Shown here: piece by piece, positions 4,593 through 12,546 of the stretch
Layout of the letters: the number at the start of each line of letters is the position of its first letter
How positions within the stretch are numbered: position 1 is the first letter of the stretch
IMG/VR virus record: IMGVR_UViG_3300028596_000066
Span: 1-24,216 of that record
From: a virus
Reading direction: 5' to 3' (one strand)
Length of the DNA stretch: 24,216 nucleotides
Program-made: the position numbers and the translations under genes
Notes under the pieces: generated by a model
Databases searched by the model: none
What the model saw: the letters and a program-made list of their open reading frames with translations, nothing else
What the model was told of the DNA's origin: nothing

Positions 4593-7436
4593 TCACAGCG
4601 ACACGATCGTCGGATAGGCCAGCCGGATGTCCTCGCCCGCCACCTGCGCCTTGCTCACGCCGTTCACCGAGCGGGTCACCGTGAAGACCTGCGGCTGCTG
4701 GAGGTCGATGTTGTCGTAGCTGACGATCGGGTTGACGTTGCTGTTGGCGACGTCGGAGATTGACCGCAGGCCGAAGAACGGCGAGTTGGTGAGCGCGGAG
4801 TCGGTGGCCGTGATCTGCCACTCCGGCGTCTCCACCACGCTCGCGGCCCATGCTTTCGCCCGTAGTACGGCGCCACGCCCCTGGAAGCGGACCCGGTAGA
4901 AGGTTCCGGCGACGTAGGCGTCCGGCAGGGCATACGTGCCCAGCGTCGTCTGGACATCGTTCACGCGCTTCCGGATCGTCAGGCTGAGCGTGTTGGACGT
5001 GGTGAACTCCAGCTGCGCGGTGTACATGTTCGACGAGTCCACGTAGCGCGCGGCCAGGCCGCCGTTCAGCGAGCCGCCCGTTGCGGTTGCCGAGGTGGTC
5101 ATGCTGCCGTAGAAGTCGAAGTCCGAGTAGGCGGTGCCAGCATCGATGAAGCTGCGGCGGGACGCGCCCGTCGTGGACAGCGTGTGCCCGCCCGCGCCGG
5201 ACGCCACGTTGAAGTCGCCAGCCACGCCGCCCGCCGTCTGCCACGTCTTGCCGTTGTCCGACGTCCCCCAACTGCTGGCCGCACTGCGGGTGAACGTGTC
5301 GTAGATGAAGCTGCTGATGTCGGTGACCGTCATGATCTCGCCGCCGCACCGCACGTAGAACGGGAACTCCGCGTCGGTCGTGGTCCAGCGGGCGTAGTCC
5401 GTCGTCGACGGCGTCACTACCAGCGTCGTGTCCGCCGCGCCCACCGGGAGCAGCAGCGCGGATCCGTCCGTGTCGACGCGGGCGGCGTCCTGGTCGAGGA
5501 CGCCCACCAGGTACGGGGAGGCGGGCGCGCACACGAACGTGATCGTGTGCTCGAAGTGCGTGATCGTCCGCGGGTCGAGGCCGAGGATGATCTGGTCGAT
5601 CGCACCCGGCGGCAGCCACGCAGGAGGGTTCTGGACCTGGATGCGGTCGCCCTGCCGCAACCGGAGGACCGCCTGCGCGAGCGCCGGGTTGTCGACGAAC
5701 GAGCTACGCGCCAGGTTCACGCTGATCTTCGGGTAGCGGGGTTCGTCGACCGTGCCCATGTGGACCCGCCACGCCGCCTGACTCGCGGCCTGCCCCGAGG
5801 AGGAGAGGTTGAGGGTGACCTCGCTGCCGTACACGCCCACCCCGGTCGGCGGAAGCTGCACGGACAGCGGCCCGTCCGTCGCCTCGTAGGTGGCGCTCAC
5901 GCCGCTGACCGTGACGGTTACCTTGTTGGCGATGTACCGGTCGTCCTCCACCGGCGTCGGAATGTCCTCGGAGAGGTCGTTGCCCACGTAGTCCAAGACC
6001 AACTGGGGGTCTTGATTGCACAGGGCGACCCGGGTCCGGTAGCCGATCCCGCCACGCGCCTCGTACAACATCCCGCCGTCCGCGAGCTCCGCCTCACGGA
6101 AGTGCGTCAACGCGTTCTGCTTGGGCTGCGCGCCCATCGCGACCGTGTCGTCCAGGTCCCCGATCCACTCGAACGGGATGCCCTCCTCCGCGCACAGCCG
6201 CTGAATCCGGCGCCCCGCAGTCTCGCCCACGGGGTTGAGGTGGACGCCGAGGAGCGTGACCGGGGTGATCGTGTCCTCGACCGTCACATGGCCGATCGCC
6301 ACATCCGTCAGCCCCGACGTACCGATCGGCCCCACCGCAGACCGCGACGCCGGCCCGAACGAAACCTGCGTGACACGGGAAACGCCTGCCGCGCCGCCGT
6401 CCGAGACGTCATACGACCGCTGCTCGGTCAGGTCATACAGGCGCAGCGCGCGGGTGATGACACCTCCGCTGTCCTGCAGCTCGATGCTGACGTACAGCTG
6501 GCGGCCGCGGACGTCGAGCGTGTGCGCCAGCTCGAAGCCCAAGAGCGCGCCGTCGCCGTCGCACTGACGGAGATACAGGGTGGTCCCGGTCGTGGTGTAG
6601 AAGAGTTCCCAGAACAGGGTGCCGCCGGTGTCCTCCTGGTCGATCGAGCAGATGACCTTGCCGTCGGTCAGACCGGCTGACGGGATCCGCACCATGAAAC
6701 GCACCTGCGTCATCGTCGGCTCGGAGTACCTCGCGACGCCGCCGGTGAGGACGTTGCCCGCCATGAGGACCACCGGGTCGGCCGCGGCGAAATCGTCGTA
6801 GCCCGCCAGCGTCGGCGTCCCGGTGAACGTCATCGGCGACCCGGACACCAGCGGCGACGACAGCGTCGTCGAGCCCGTCGCATCCTCCAACGGCCAGTAC
6901 GCTCGCAAGTTCGACGACAACGGCTCCATGATCGCGGTACGCATCACCGAGTACGGGGGTGGCGGGGCCTGCGCAAGCCGCCACATCGGGCCGGACACGG
7001 TGACGTCCACCCACACGTCGTTCCCGGACCGGTCCCAGGACGGAGCCCACGAGGTGACGTCACCCCAGATCACATACGCTTTGCCGCCGACGCCGTCCGG
7101 GACGCTGATCCGCATCGGAGTGTTCCGGCCGATCGCCCCGTAGTACGGACCGCTGGGGTTGCGGGGGCTGAAGCGGGCGTCGTCGTTGCGCAGTTGCAGG
7201 CGGGCCACCGCGAACTCGGCGCTGGCGCCCTCCGACCGGATGCCGCTGGTGATCTCCACCTTGCCGTTGTCGTCCCGGACCATGCAGTACGAGGTGATGT
7301 CCAGCCACTCGCCGCGCACCCACATCTCGATGACGACCGGCTCGCCGTTGCTGGCCTCCCCGACCGCGCGCGCGGGCCCGGGCAGGAGCGCCAGACGGCG
7401 GCGAAACGCCGTGAAGAGAGGGGCGGTAGCGGGCAC
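4593..7436 (-). CDS. Tail hub / large minor tail protein with two lectin-like domains (947 aa)
   Basis: This is probably the tail-tip hub that closes the tail tube and carries host-recognition domains. Residues 30-165 form the N-terminal hub part (MWVRGEWLDITSY, LRNDDARFSPRNPSGPY, a motif I know from Streptomyces phage minor tail proteins). Residues 176-392 look like a LamG/concanavalin-type lectin domain (LRAYWPLEDATGS). Residues 400-645 are a second hub domain. Residues 650-710 begin a small beta-module that seems to resume at 914-947 (FTVTRSVNGV). Between them, residues 711-913 form another lectin-like domain (YDTFTRSAASSWG at the start, YDNIDL at the end). The start is GTG at 7436, 3 nt after the previous stop; its GGAGG is rather far upstream, so the start is only fairly sure. 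Confidence 0.85.
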   Translation of the reverse strand: MPATAPLFTAFRRRLALLPGPARAVGEASNGEPVVIEMWVRGEWLDITSYCMVRDDNGKVEITSGIRSEGASAEFAVARLQLRNDDARFSPRNPSGPYYGAIGRNTPMRISVPDGVGGKAYVIWGDVTSWAPSWDRSGNDVWVDVTVSGPMWRLAQAPPPPYSVMRTAIMEPLSSNLRAYWPLEDATGSTTLSSPLVSGSPMTFTGTPTLAGYDDFAAADPVVLMAGNVLTGGVARYSEPTMTQVRFMVRIPSAGLTDGKVICSIDQEDTGGTLFWELFYTTTGTTLYLRQCDGDGALLGFELAHTLDVRGRQLYVSIELQDSGGVITRALRLYDLTEQRSYDVSDGGAAGVSRVTQVSFGPASRSAVGPIGTSGLTDVAIGHVTVEDTITPVTLLGVHLNPVGETAGRRIQRLCAEEGIPFEWIGDLDDTVAMGAQPKQNALTHFREAELADGGMLYEARGGIGYRTRVALCNQDPQLVLDYVGNDLSEDIPTPVEDDRYIANKVTVTVSGVSATYEATDGPLSVQLPPTGVGVYGSEVTLNLSSSGQAASQAAWRVHMGTVDEPRYPKISVNLARSSFVDNPALAQAVLRLRQGDRIQVQNPPAWLPPGAIDQIILGLDPRTITHFEHTITFVCAPASPYLVGVLDQDAARVDTDGSALLLPVGAADTTLVVTPSTTDYARWTTTDAEFPFYVRCGGEIMTVTDISSFIYDTFTRSAASSWGTSDNGKTWQTAGGVAGDFNVASGAGGHTLSTTGASRRSFIDAGTAYSDFDFYGSMTTSATATGGSLNGGLAARYVDSSNMYTAQLEFTTSNTLSLTIRKRVNDVQTTLGTYALPDAYVAGTFYRVRFQGRGAVLRAKAWAASVVETPEWQITATDSALTNSPFFGLRSISDVANSNVNPIVSYDNIDLQQPQVFTVTRSVNGVSKAQVAGEDIRLAYPTIVSL

Positions 7437-7439
7437 CGG

Positions 7440-7949
7440 TCAGCCCACCTCCTGGAACACCACGTAGCAGCGGAGGTCGATCGCCGTCGTCGCCGTAGTC
7501 GCCCGCACCCGCAGGAACTTCGAGATCGGGATGATCGGGCGGGCGTCCGGCATCCACTGGCGGACGTAGGACAGCCCGGACTCTCCACTCGTCGAGCTGA
7601 GTGAGCAGACGTCGAACACCCGGCTCGCCGTTGTGCTGCCCTCGGCGGTCGCGGTGTAGCCGGTCGCGGACGTGCCCAGCGTCAGCAGCGACGCAGGCCC
7701 GTTGGGGTCCAGGTTCGGTACCCCCGCAGCAACGTGCGCGGTCACCGTCGCCGCCACGTCCGTCTGCAACAGCTCGATGACACCGTCGGCGCCGGGCGGG
7801 TCGTCCGACGACCAGCCCCACTCCAGGAGCTGGATCATCCGCGTTGCGGGGGTGGCCAGTTGCAGCATCGTCTTGATCGCGGTACCCGTCGTGACCGCCT
7901 GCTGTGCGGCAGTGGTGGCCGATGGCCCGTTCCATGTGATGTACGGCAA
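7440..7949 (-). CDS. Minor tail protein following the tape measure (169 aa)
   Basis: The start is TTG at 7949, supported by AGGAGG about 6 nt upstream; there is no ATG or GTG that would use this site. The product is a single beta-rich domain. The N-terminal PYITWNGP is followed by a long strand and turn region with TRMIQLLEWGWSSDDPPGADG and ends with LRCYVVFQEVG. The place between the tape measure gene and the hub is normally that of the distal tail (Dit-like) protein or a small minor tail protein. It is shorter than a usual Dit protein, so I call it only a minor tail protein. Confidence 0.8.
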   Translation of the reverse strand: MPYITWNGPSATTAAQQAVTTGTAIKTMLQLATPATRMIQLLEWGWSSDDPPGADGVIELLQTDVAATVTAHVAAGVPNLDPNGPASLLTLGTSATGYTATAEGSTTASRVFDVCSLSSTSGESGLSYVRQWMPDARPIIPISKFLRVRATTATTAIDLRCYVVFQEVG

Positions 7950-7958
7950 AGCCGCCTC

Positions 7959-10900
7959 CTACCTTTCCCGTTGTCCGAGGGCGTTCTGCACGTTGCCGCC
8001 CCGCCCGCGGATCTCTTCCTTCAGCGGCTCGAAGACCGCTCGGGCCACGACCTTCCCGTCGAGCGTGATCGTCTGGTGCACGATCACCGTCTGAGTCCCG
8101 CCCCCACCCGCGGACGCCGAAGCAGCAGCCGGCCGACGAGGCGCGGTCAACATCGACTCCCACGCCGCGGCCTTCCTGCGGGAGTCCGGACCCGACCACA
8201 CCCGCGAGCCCACCGGCAGCTGGAGCAGCTCCGGCTCGTGCTCGCCTACCCACGTCAGCCCGCCCCGGATCCCGCCCGACGCCGCAGCGCCGACGATCCC
8301 GCCGGACGCCTTGCCGCCCATCGCCCGGGAGATCGCCCGCTCCAGCGTCTTCGCGAGCCCGGCCATCGTGGCTTCCAACTTGTCCTGCGACTTCTGGAGC
8401 CGGGCGGTGGCCGCGGTCTGCGCCTTGATCGCCGCCCCATAGACGGCATCCGCCGACGTCTTCCCCGCCGCTGTGGCCGCCGATGTGATCTGCGACTGCA
8501 GCGAGTTGATCGCGGAGATGTCGTTCGAGCCCGCCGACAGCAGTGCACCCGCAGTCTCCAGGCCGCCGCCGTTGATGCCGGCCTCGGCGATCTGCTGGAT
8601 CAGCGACCCGGACAGGCCCTTGGACTGGAGCTGCTTCAGTGCCGACGCGAACGCGCTGGCCTTGTCCCGGTTGTCCGTCAGCCCCTGGAGGATCCCGCCG
8701 ACGGTGACGTTCTTGCCCGCGGTGCCGCTGGTGATGTCCGACGCCTGGAGCACGCCGCCCCTCACGGACGTCGACAGCTGCGATGCGCTCGTCTTGAGGT
8801 CGCTGAGCTTGGTCTTCGCCGTCTCCAGCGCCTTGTTCACGGAGGTGAGCTGCTTCTCGTACTTGATCAGCGAGCGGCCCACCCCGTCGAGCTGCTTCAT
8901 CAGACGGGACTCGGTCTTCCCCGAGAACGCCGCCCTGATGTTCTTCGCCGCCTCGTTCAGCGAGGTCACCAGCGCGCCCACATCCGACGGCGCACCCAGC
9001 GCCTTCTCGAAGCCGGTGCGCTGGTATCCCGCCGCCCTGCCGAACGTGCTGATGTTGAACTGGCCGCGCAGCGCCGACCGCGCCTGCTTCATCGCGTCCG
9101 ACATGCCGCCCTTGGCGAACCACTGCACTTCGCCGCCGAGGATGCCGACCGTTTCTTCGGCGATCGCCCGCGACCGGCCCCGCTTCGCCGGCGCCAGCGG
9201 GATGTACGCCTCCCCGCCCGTCTCCGGCTCGCCCCACACCCGCCACGACCCGGCCGGTGCGATCTGCGCGACGTGCTGTTCCGTGCCACCGTCGGCGTAG
9301 AACCGCATCACGCTGCCGTTGGCGTTCTTGAACGGCTTCTGCAGGTTGGACTCGGACTTGCGGTACTCCACGTTGATGTACGACGTGCCGAGCACCCGGC
9401 CCGCGAGACCTCCCACCGCGGTCCGGAACGGGCTCGTGTCCGCAGCGACCCGCACGGACTTGCCGTTGATCTTCGTGCCGGTCACGGAGCCGACTGCGCG
9501 GAAGAACGGCGACGGGTCTGCGGACAGGGTGGACTCCGCCTTGTCCTGGTCGAACTGGCGCAGGCTTGCGCGGGCCAGCCGCAGCATCTCCTCGGCCTGC
9601 TCCTTGTCCGCCGTCAGCTCGGCCTTGCGTTCCTTCGTCAGCTCCGGGTCCTGCAACTGCTCCTTGATCGAATCCAGGTTCGCCTGGGCCTGATCCACGT
9701 TCAGGCTGAGCTTCGCCCGGTCCAGGTTCGGGCCAGCCGCAGCCGCGAAGTCCGTGACGCCCTGCTGCATCGTGTCGAGGTTGTCGAGCCAACCCGCAGC
9801 GGCTTCGTCGAAGTCGGTCTTCAGGCCCTTGAAGAAGTCGCCCATGCCGGGGATCCCGGAGAACGTGGCCGACAGGACAGTGAGGAACGCACCCAGGGAG
9901 GCGATGCTCATCTCCGCGAACATCTTGAACAGCCCAGTCAGAACCGGCAGGGTCTGCAGGCCGGCGTCGAGCATGCTGATGATGCCGGACGCGACCATCG
10001 TGAACGCCAGCCGGATACCCGTCTGGTTGTCCTGCACCCAGTCGGAGAACCCGGTGAACTGGTCGGTGAGCGAGCCGATGCTGTTGTCGCCGGACAACGC
10101 CTGCAACGTTCCCAGCAGTGCCTCACCCAGCACCTTCGCCAGGCTGCCGAGGACGGAGAACCCGATCGCGGCAACCTCGTTCAGCGCGCGCAGCGAATCC
10201 GTGAACAGCGACACCAGCGGCTCGGACGCCTCCAACGATGCCGAGAACACGGTCGCGAACGCGTTCAGCGCCCCGCCCGCGGTGACGAGGAGCTGCTCGA
10301 AGAACGGGCCGAACGTCTCCGCCCACGCACCCGCCATCTTGCCCAGCGAGGGGAGCAGGCTGGAGTTGATGAACGTGGCCAGCCCGTTCAGGAAGTCGCT
10401 GCTGCCCTGGATGCCCTGTTCCATCTCCTTGAACATCGACGGCAGGCCGGTGTCGAGGAGTCCGCCGAACAGGTTCTGGAACGCGTCCAGGCTGGGCTGA
10501 GACTTGGTGCCGAAGTCCATGAACGCCTGCGTGAACGTCAGCAGGCTGCCGGTGAAGTCCGAGAAGAATGCCGACCCCATCTGCACGTTCTTCAGCAGGC
10601 TCGCCTTGAACGCGGGGCTGTTCGCGAACGCCGCCGCCTTCTCGACGATGTCCCCGAACGCCTTGCCGCCCTCCTTGACGACGGGGTGCAGGCCCTTCAT
10701 CGCGCCCTTGACGTCGTCCATCGCCCGCTTCACCCCGGGCATCACAGCCTTCGATGCCGTCTTCTGCAGGGCCTCGAACTCGGGCTTGAGCTTCTTCGCC
10801 TCCTCCTTCAGGTCCTTCATCGCCAGCGCCGCCGCGCCCCCGATGCCGGCCAGCCCGAACAGCATCGGCGAGAGGGCGCCGATCGTCGGGAGCAGCGTCG

Positions 10901-11141
10901 TGCCGATGGCGGCGCCGACGCCGATCAGCTGGCCGCGCAAGCTCCCGCCGCCGCTGCCGAACGCGTTGCCGGCGTTGTTCGCGGCCGTGGTGAGGGTGCC
11001 GAGCTGGCCGCCCACGATGCGGAGGCTGCCGCCCATCTGGTTGGCCTGGTGCTGGAGTTGGCGCAGGTTGCGGTTGACGGAGGCCATGCCCGGGCCGGAG
11101 AGGTCCCGGACGTGGACGGTGATGGTGACGTCGTCAGACAC
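7959..11141 (-). CDS. Tape measure protein (1060 aa)
   Basis: It is the largest gene in the window, directly after the tail assembly chaperones, and has the low-complexity Ala/Gly/Ser and helical make-up of tape measure proteins, which set tail length and enter the host envelope. Residues 70-107 are hydrophobic (GAAIGTTLLPTIGALSPMLF), a possible membrane-active segment. Residues about 480-535 are a charged coiled coil (AQANLDSIKEQLQDPELTKE). Two related Gly/Pro modules with VWGEPETGGEAYIPL and VGEHEPELLQLPVGSRVW lie in the C-terminal half. I see no peptidase or lysozyme motif. The GTG at 11141 overlaps the frameshifted chaperone stop by 8 nt and has a GGAG site. At roughly 1.5 angstrom per residue, the length would predict a tail near 160 nm. 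Confidence 0.95.
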   Translation of the reverse strand: MSDDVTITVHVRDLSGPGMASVNRNLRQLQHQANQMGGSLRIVGGQLGTLTTAANNAGNAFGSGGGSLRGQLIGVGAAIGTTLLPTIGALSPMLFGLAGIGGAAALAMKDLKEEAKKLKPEFEALQKTASKAVMPGVKRAMDDVKGAMKGLHPVVKEGGKAFGDIVEKAAAFANSPAFKASLLKNVQMGSAFFSDFTGSLLTFTQAFMDFGTKSQPSLDAFQNLFGGLLDTGLPSMFKEMEQGIQGSSDFLNGLATFINSSLLPSLGKMAGAWAETFGPFFEQLLVTAGGALNAFATVFSASLEASEPLVSLFTDSLRALNEVAAIGFSVLGSLAKVLGEALLGTLQALSGDNSIGSLTDQFTGFSDWVQDNQTGIRLAFTMVASGIISMLDAGLQTLPVLTGLFKMFAEMSIASLGAFLTVLSATFSGIPGMGDFFKGLKTDFDEAAAGWLDNLDTMQQGVTDFAAAAGPNLDRAKLSLNVDQAQANLDSIKEQLQDPELTKERKAELTADKEQAEEMLRLARASLRQFDQDKAESTLSADPSPFFRAVGSVTGTKINGKSVRVAADTSPFRTAVGGLAGRVLGTSYINVEYRKSESNLQKPFKNANGSVMRFYADGGTEQHVAQIAPAGSWRVWGEPETGGEAYIPLAPAKRGRSRAIAEETVGILGGEVQWFAKGGMSDAMKQARSALRGQFNISTFGRAAGYQRTGFEKALGAPSDVGALVTSLNEAAKNIRAAFSGKTESRLMKQLDGVGRSLIKYEKQLTSVNKALETAKTKLSDLKTSASQLSTSVRGGVLQASDITSGTAGKNVTVGGILQGLTDNRDKASAFASALKQLQSKGLSGSLIQQIAEAGINGGGLETAGALLSAGSNDISAINSLQSQITSAATAAGKTSADAVYGAAIKAQTAATARLQKSQDKLEATMAGLAKTLERAISRAMGGKASGGIVGAAASGGIRGGLTWVGEHEPELLQLPVGSRVWSGPDSRRKAAAWESMLTAPRRPAAASASAGGGGTQTVIVHQTITLDGKVVARAVFEPLKEEIRGRGGNVQNALGQRER

Positions 11142-11672
11142 CCTGGGCCTCTCCTTCCATGTCGTCGGGTGTGCCGAGGCGCTCGATGGTGATCAGGCGC
11201 AGGAGGTCGGCGGGCTCCTCGTAGAGCTGGCTGGGCAGGCATTTGAAGCGGGTGCAGAGGTCGAGGATCAGGCGGGCACGCTGGAAGGCAGGGGGAGGTC
11301 CGACATGGCTGCCGTCGGCACGGACTCCACCAGGGACGGCTCGCCAGAGAGCGAGCTGCTCGGCAAAGGGTCGGGGACCCCGCTTGCGGCTTCACGGGTG
11401 GCGTTGAGGATCGCGGTGATCATGGCGGAGTCCTGGGTGCAGACTCCGTCGAACGTCGTGGGGACCGGGCCCTGTTCGTCTTCGACGTTCCACTCGACGA
11501 GGAGACCGGTCATCAGCCGGAACACCTCGCGGCCGGCACCCTCCTGGCCCTGGAGTGATTCCATCTCCAGTTCCTCGCCGACGGTCGGGCCACGCATGGA
11601 CACTTCGAGGCCCTCGTAGTCCGTGCCGCTGAAGTCCAGCTTGTAGATCTTGCGCTTCGGTCGGAAACCCAT
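11134..11672 (-). CDS. Tail assembly chaperone long form made by -1 frameshift (179 aa, gpGT-like)
   Basis: This shares its first 101 codons (11672-11370) with the short chaperone, then shifts back one base at CCCTTTG (11370-11364) and continues in the -1 frame to the TGA at 11136-11134. The extension is coding-like with no stop in 76 codons: it contains LALWRAVPGGV, FQRARLILDL, LPSQLYEEPADLLRLI and IERLGTPDD. These residues match the style of actinophage T-type extensions, which bind the tape measure protein while the tail is built. It has no ribosome-binding site of its own. A conventional gene caller would probably miss it. The frameshift is inferred from frames and signal, not measured. 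Confidence 0.88.
11268..11672 (-). CDS. Tail assembly chaperone short form (134 aa, gpG-like)
   Basis: This is the unshifted product. It begins MGFRPKRKIYKLDF, contains a DYEGLEVSMRGPTVGEE segment that is frequent in chaperones of Streptomyces phages, and ends in SSVPA at the TGA 11270-11268. Residues 1-101 are shared with the long form; the last 33 residues are specific and Ser/Pro-rich. It acts in the host cytoplasm to help tail tube subunits assemble on the tape measure protein. The ATG at 11672 follows the tube-like gene ending at 11686 by 13 nt. The position between the tail tube and the tape measure is diagnostic for this family. Confidence 0.88.
   Translation of the reverse strand: MGFRPKRKIYKLDFSGTDYEGLEVSMRGPTVGEELEMESLQGQEGAGREVFRLMTGLLVEWNVEDEQGPVPTTFDGVCTQDSAMITAILNATREAASGVPDPLPSSSLSGEPSLVESVPTAAMSDLPLPSSVPA
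11364..11370 (-). promoter_or_regulatory. -1 ribosomal frameshift site CCCTTTG
   Basis: Read on the minus strand, the zero-frame codons are GAC CCT TTG, so C-CCT-TTG is a perfect X-XXY-YYZ slippery heptamer in the correct phase. After a 7-nt spacer there is a hairpin with arms GCTCGC (11356-11351) and GCGAGC (11344-11339) and a 6-nt loop, the usual distance for a stimulatory stem. The -1 frame is open for 76 codons afterwards. The combination of heptamer, phase, spacer, stem and downstream open frame makes this a strong call. Confidence 0.88.
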
Positions 11673-11685
11673 GCGAGTACTCCCC

Positions 11686-12093
11686 TCAGGCCCAGGCCGG
11701 CGGCGTGCCGTCAGCGAGGGCGAGCGGCACGGAGAAGGTGAGTGCGCCGTCGTCGCCTCGGGTGAGGGCGTAGTCGGAGGCGACCATCTCCATGGCGAGG
11801 GTGACGCCGTTCACGGTGTGCGTGACGGTGCGCTGCACGCTGGTCGAGGAGACGGTCTTGAAGACGTCGTGCGCCTGGTTGGTGGCGGCGTTGAAGACGC
11901 CGTTGAGCGTGACCGATCCGTCGGCGAGGAGCAGCAGGCGCTCGTTGCCGGACTTGTCGACGCCGGTGACGTCCTGCACCCCGCGGGGGGTGGACATCTG
12001 CCAGTTCGTGATGTCGTTCTTGATGGCCCTCGCGGTACCCGTCGCGTCATCGACGCTGAGCGTCGTCTGTCCGATGCCCGAGCTTTTCGCCAT
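11686..12093 (-). CDS. Tail tube-like protein, short paralogue (135 aa)
   Basis: It begins MAKSSGIGQ, nearly the same as MAKSSGLGD in the larger tube protein at 13298. Further matching pieces are TGVDKSGNER against TGINKSAYER, and RGDDGALTFSV against RGDDGMLTFGV. The two are therefore paralogues with the tail-tube beta-barrel fold, and this one lacks the C-terminal extra region of the larger protein. It could be the main tube subunit, a minor tube or a tube-terminating ring. The ATG at 12093 has a GAAGGGG site about 9 nt upstream and lies 6 nt after the previous stop. It directly precedes the chaperones, the usual place of the major tail tube gene. Confidence 0.85.
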   Translation of the reverse strand: MAKSSGIGQTTLSVDDATGTARAIKNDITNWQMSTPRGVQDVTGVDKSGNERLLLLADGSVTLNGVFNAATNQAHDVFKTVSSTSVQRTVTHTVNGVTLAMEMVASDYALTRGDDGALTFSVPLALADGTPPAWA

Positions 12094-12099
12094 GAGTGA

Positions 12100-12546
12100 T
12101 CACCCCTTCTTGATTTCGTCCGCGAGCGTCTGCTGATGCTCGGCAAAGTCGTCGACCCAGGTCTGCGGGTTCAGGTGCTGCCTGGTCTTCGTCCTGCGCG
12201 GGTTGCCGCGGTGGTCGCCGTCCCGGACCAGGAACAGCGGCGGCCGCTCCTCGCGGAGGTAGTGCGTCGAGGCGCGGAAGCACTCCTGGCCCGGCTCGAA
12301 CACCAGCCAGTTCTCGCCCTCCGCGACGTGCAGTTCCCGGTAGCGGCGGCCGGATGTGCGCGCAGCGTGCAGCAGGTCCGGGGTGCAGTTCTCGACCCGC
12401 ACACCCCAGCCGTTCAGGTAGTGCGGGCAGGCGGTCTCAGCGCATGTCGCCTTACGGAAGTGCGTGGATAGCGGCGAGACGACCGCGTAGGTCTTGTACC
12501 GGCTCGGGTCCATGAGCGGCGTGGGCCGGTTCGGCTGGGCGGCCAT
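12100..12546 (-). CDS. Conserved-looking phage protein with Cys/His residues (148 aa), function unknown
   Basis: The ATG at 12546 overlaps the previous stop by 1 nt. The protein is hydrophilic, rich in Arg and His, with no membrane segment. Cysteines appear in THFRKATCAETACPHYLNGW (C-x4-C-P-H, residues about 35-42), ENCTPD and QECFRAS, which could make a small metal site, though spacing is irregular. Segments such as ENWLVFEPGQECF and RPPLFLVRDGD suggest a compact alpha/beta fold. It is placed between the two tail tube paralogues, so a role in the tail or its assembly is likely, but no function is known to me. Confidence 0.8.
   Translation of the reverse strand: MAAQPNRPTPLMDPSRYKTYAVVSPLSTHFRKATCAETACPHYLNGWGVRVENCTPDLLHAARTSGRRYRELHVAEGENWLVFEPGQECFRASTHYLREERPPLFLVRDGDHRGNPRRTKTRQHLNPQTWVDDFAEHQQTLADEIKKG

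Noticed and set aside
5184-6680. A 498-codon plus-strand open frame
   Set aside because: It is antisense to the tail hub gene and shows the Arg/Val/Asp composition of a GC-rich shadow frame.
7060-9792. A 910-codon minus-strand open frame overlapping the hub and tape measure genes
   Set aside because: It is the shifted frame of two recognised genes, rich in Arg and Gly, with no start signal or domain.
7734-11192. A very long open frame (1152 codons) on the plus strand
   Set aside because: It lies opposite the tape measure gene and chaperones. Its product is Arg/Leu/His/Glu-rich without domain patterns, as expected from the antisense of GC-rich coding DNA, and the minus-strand genes are clearly recognisable.
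11297-11305. CCCCCTG run as an alternative frameshift site
   Set aside because: It does not obey X-XXY-YYZ, since the second triplet would be CCT. The -1 frame is already coding-like upstream of it, while the perfect CCCTTTG site lies earlier with a stem.
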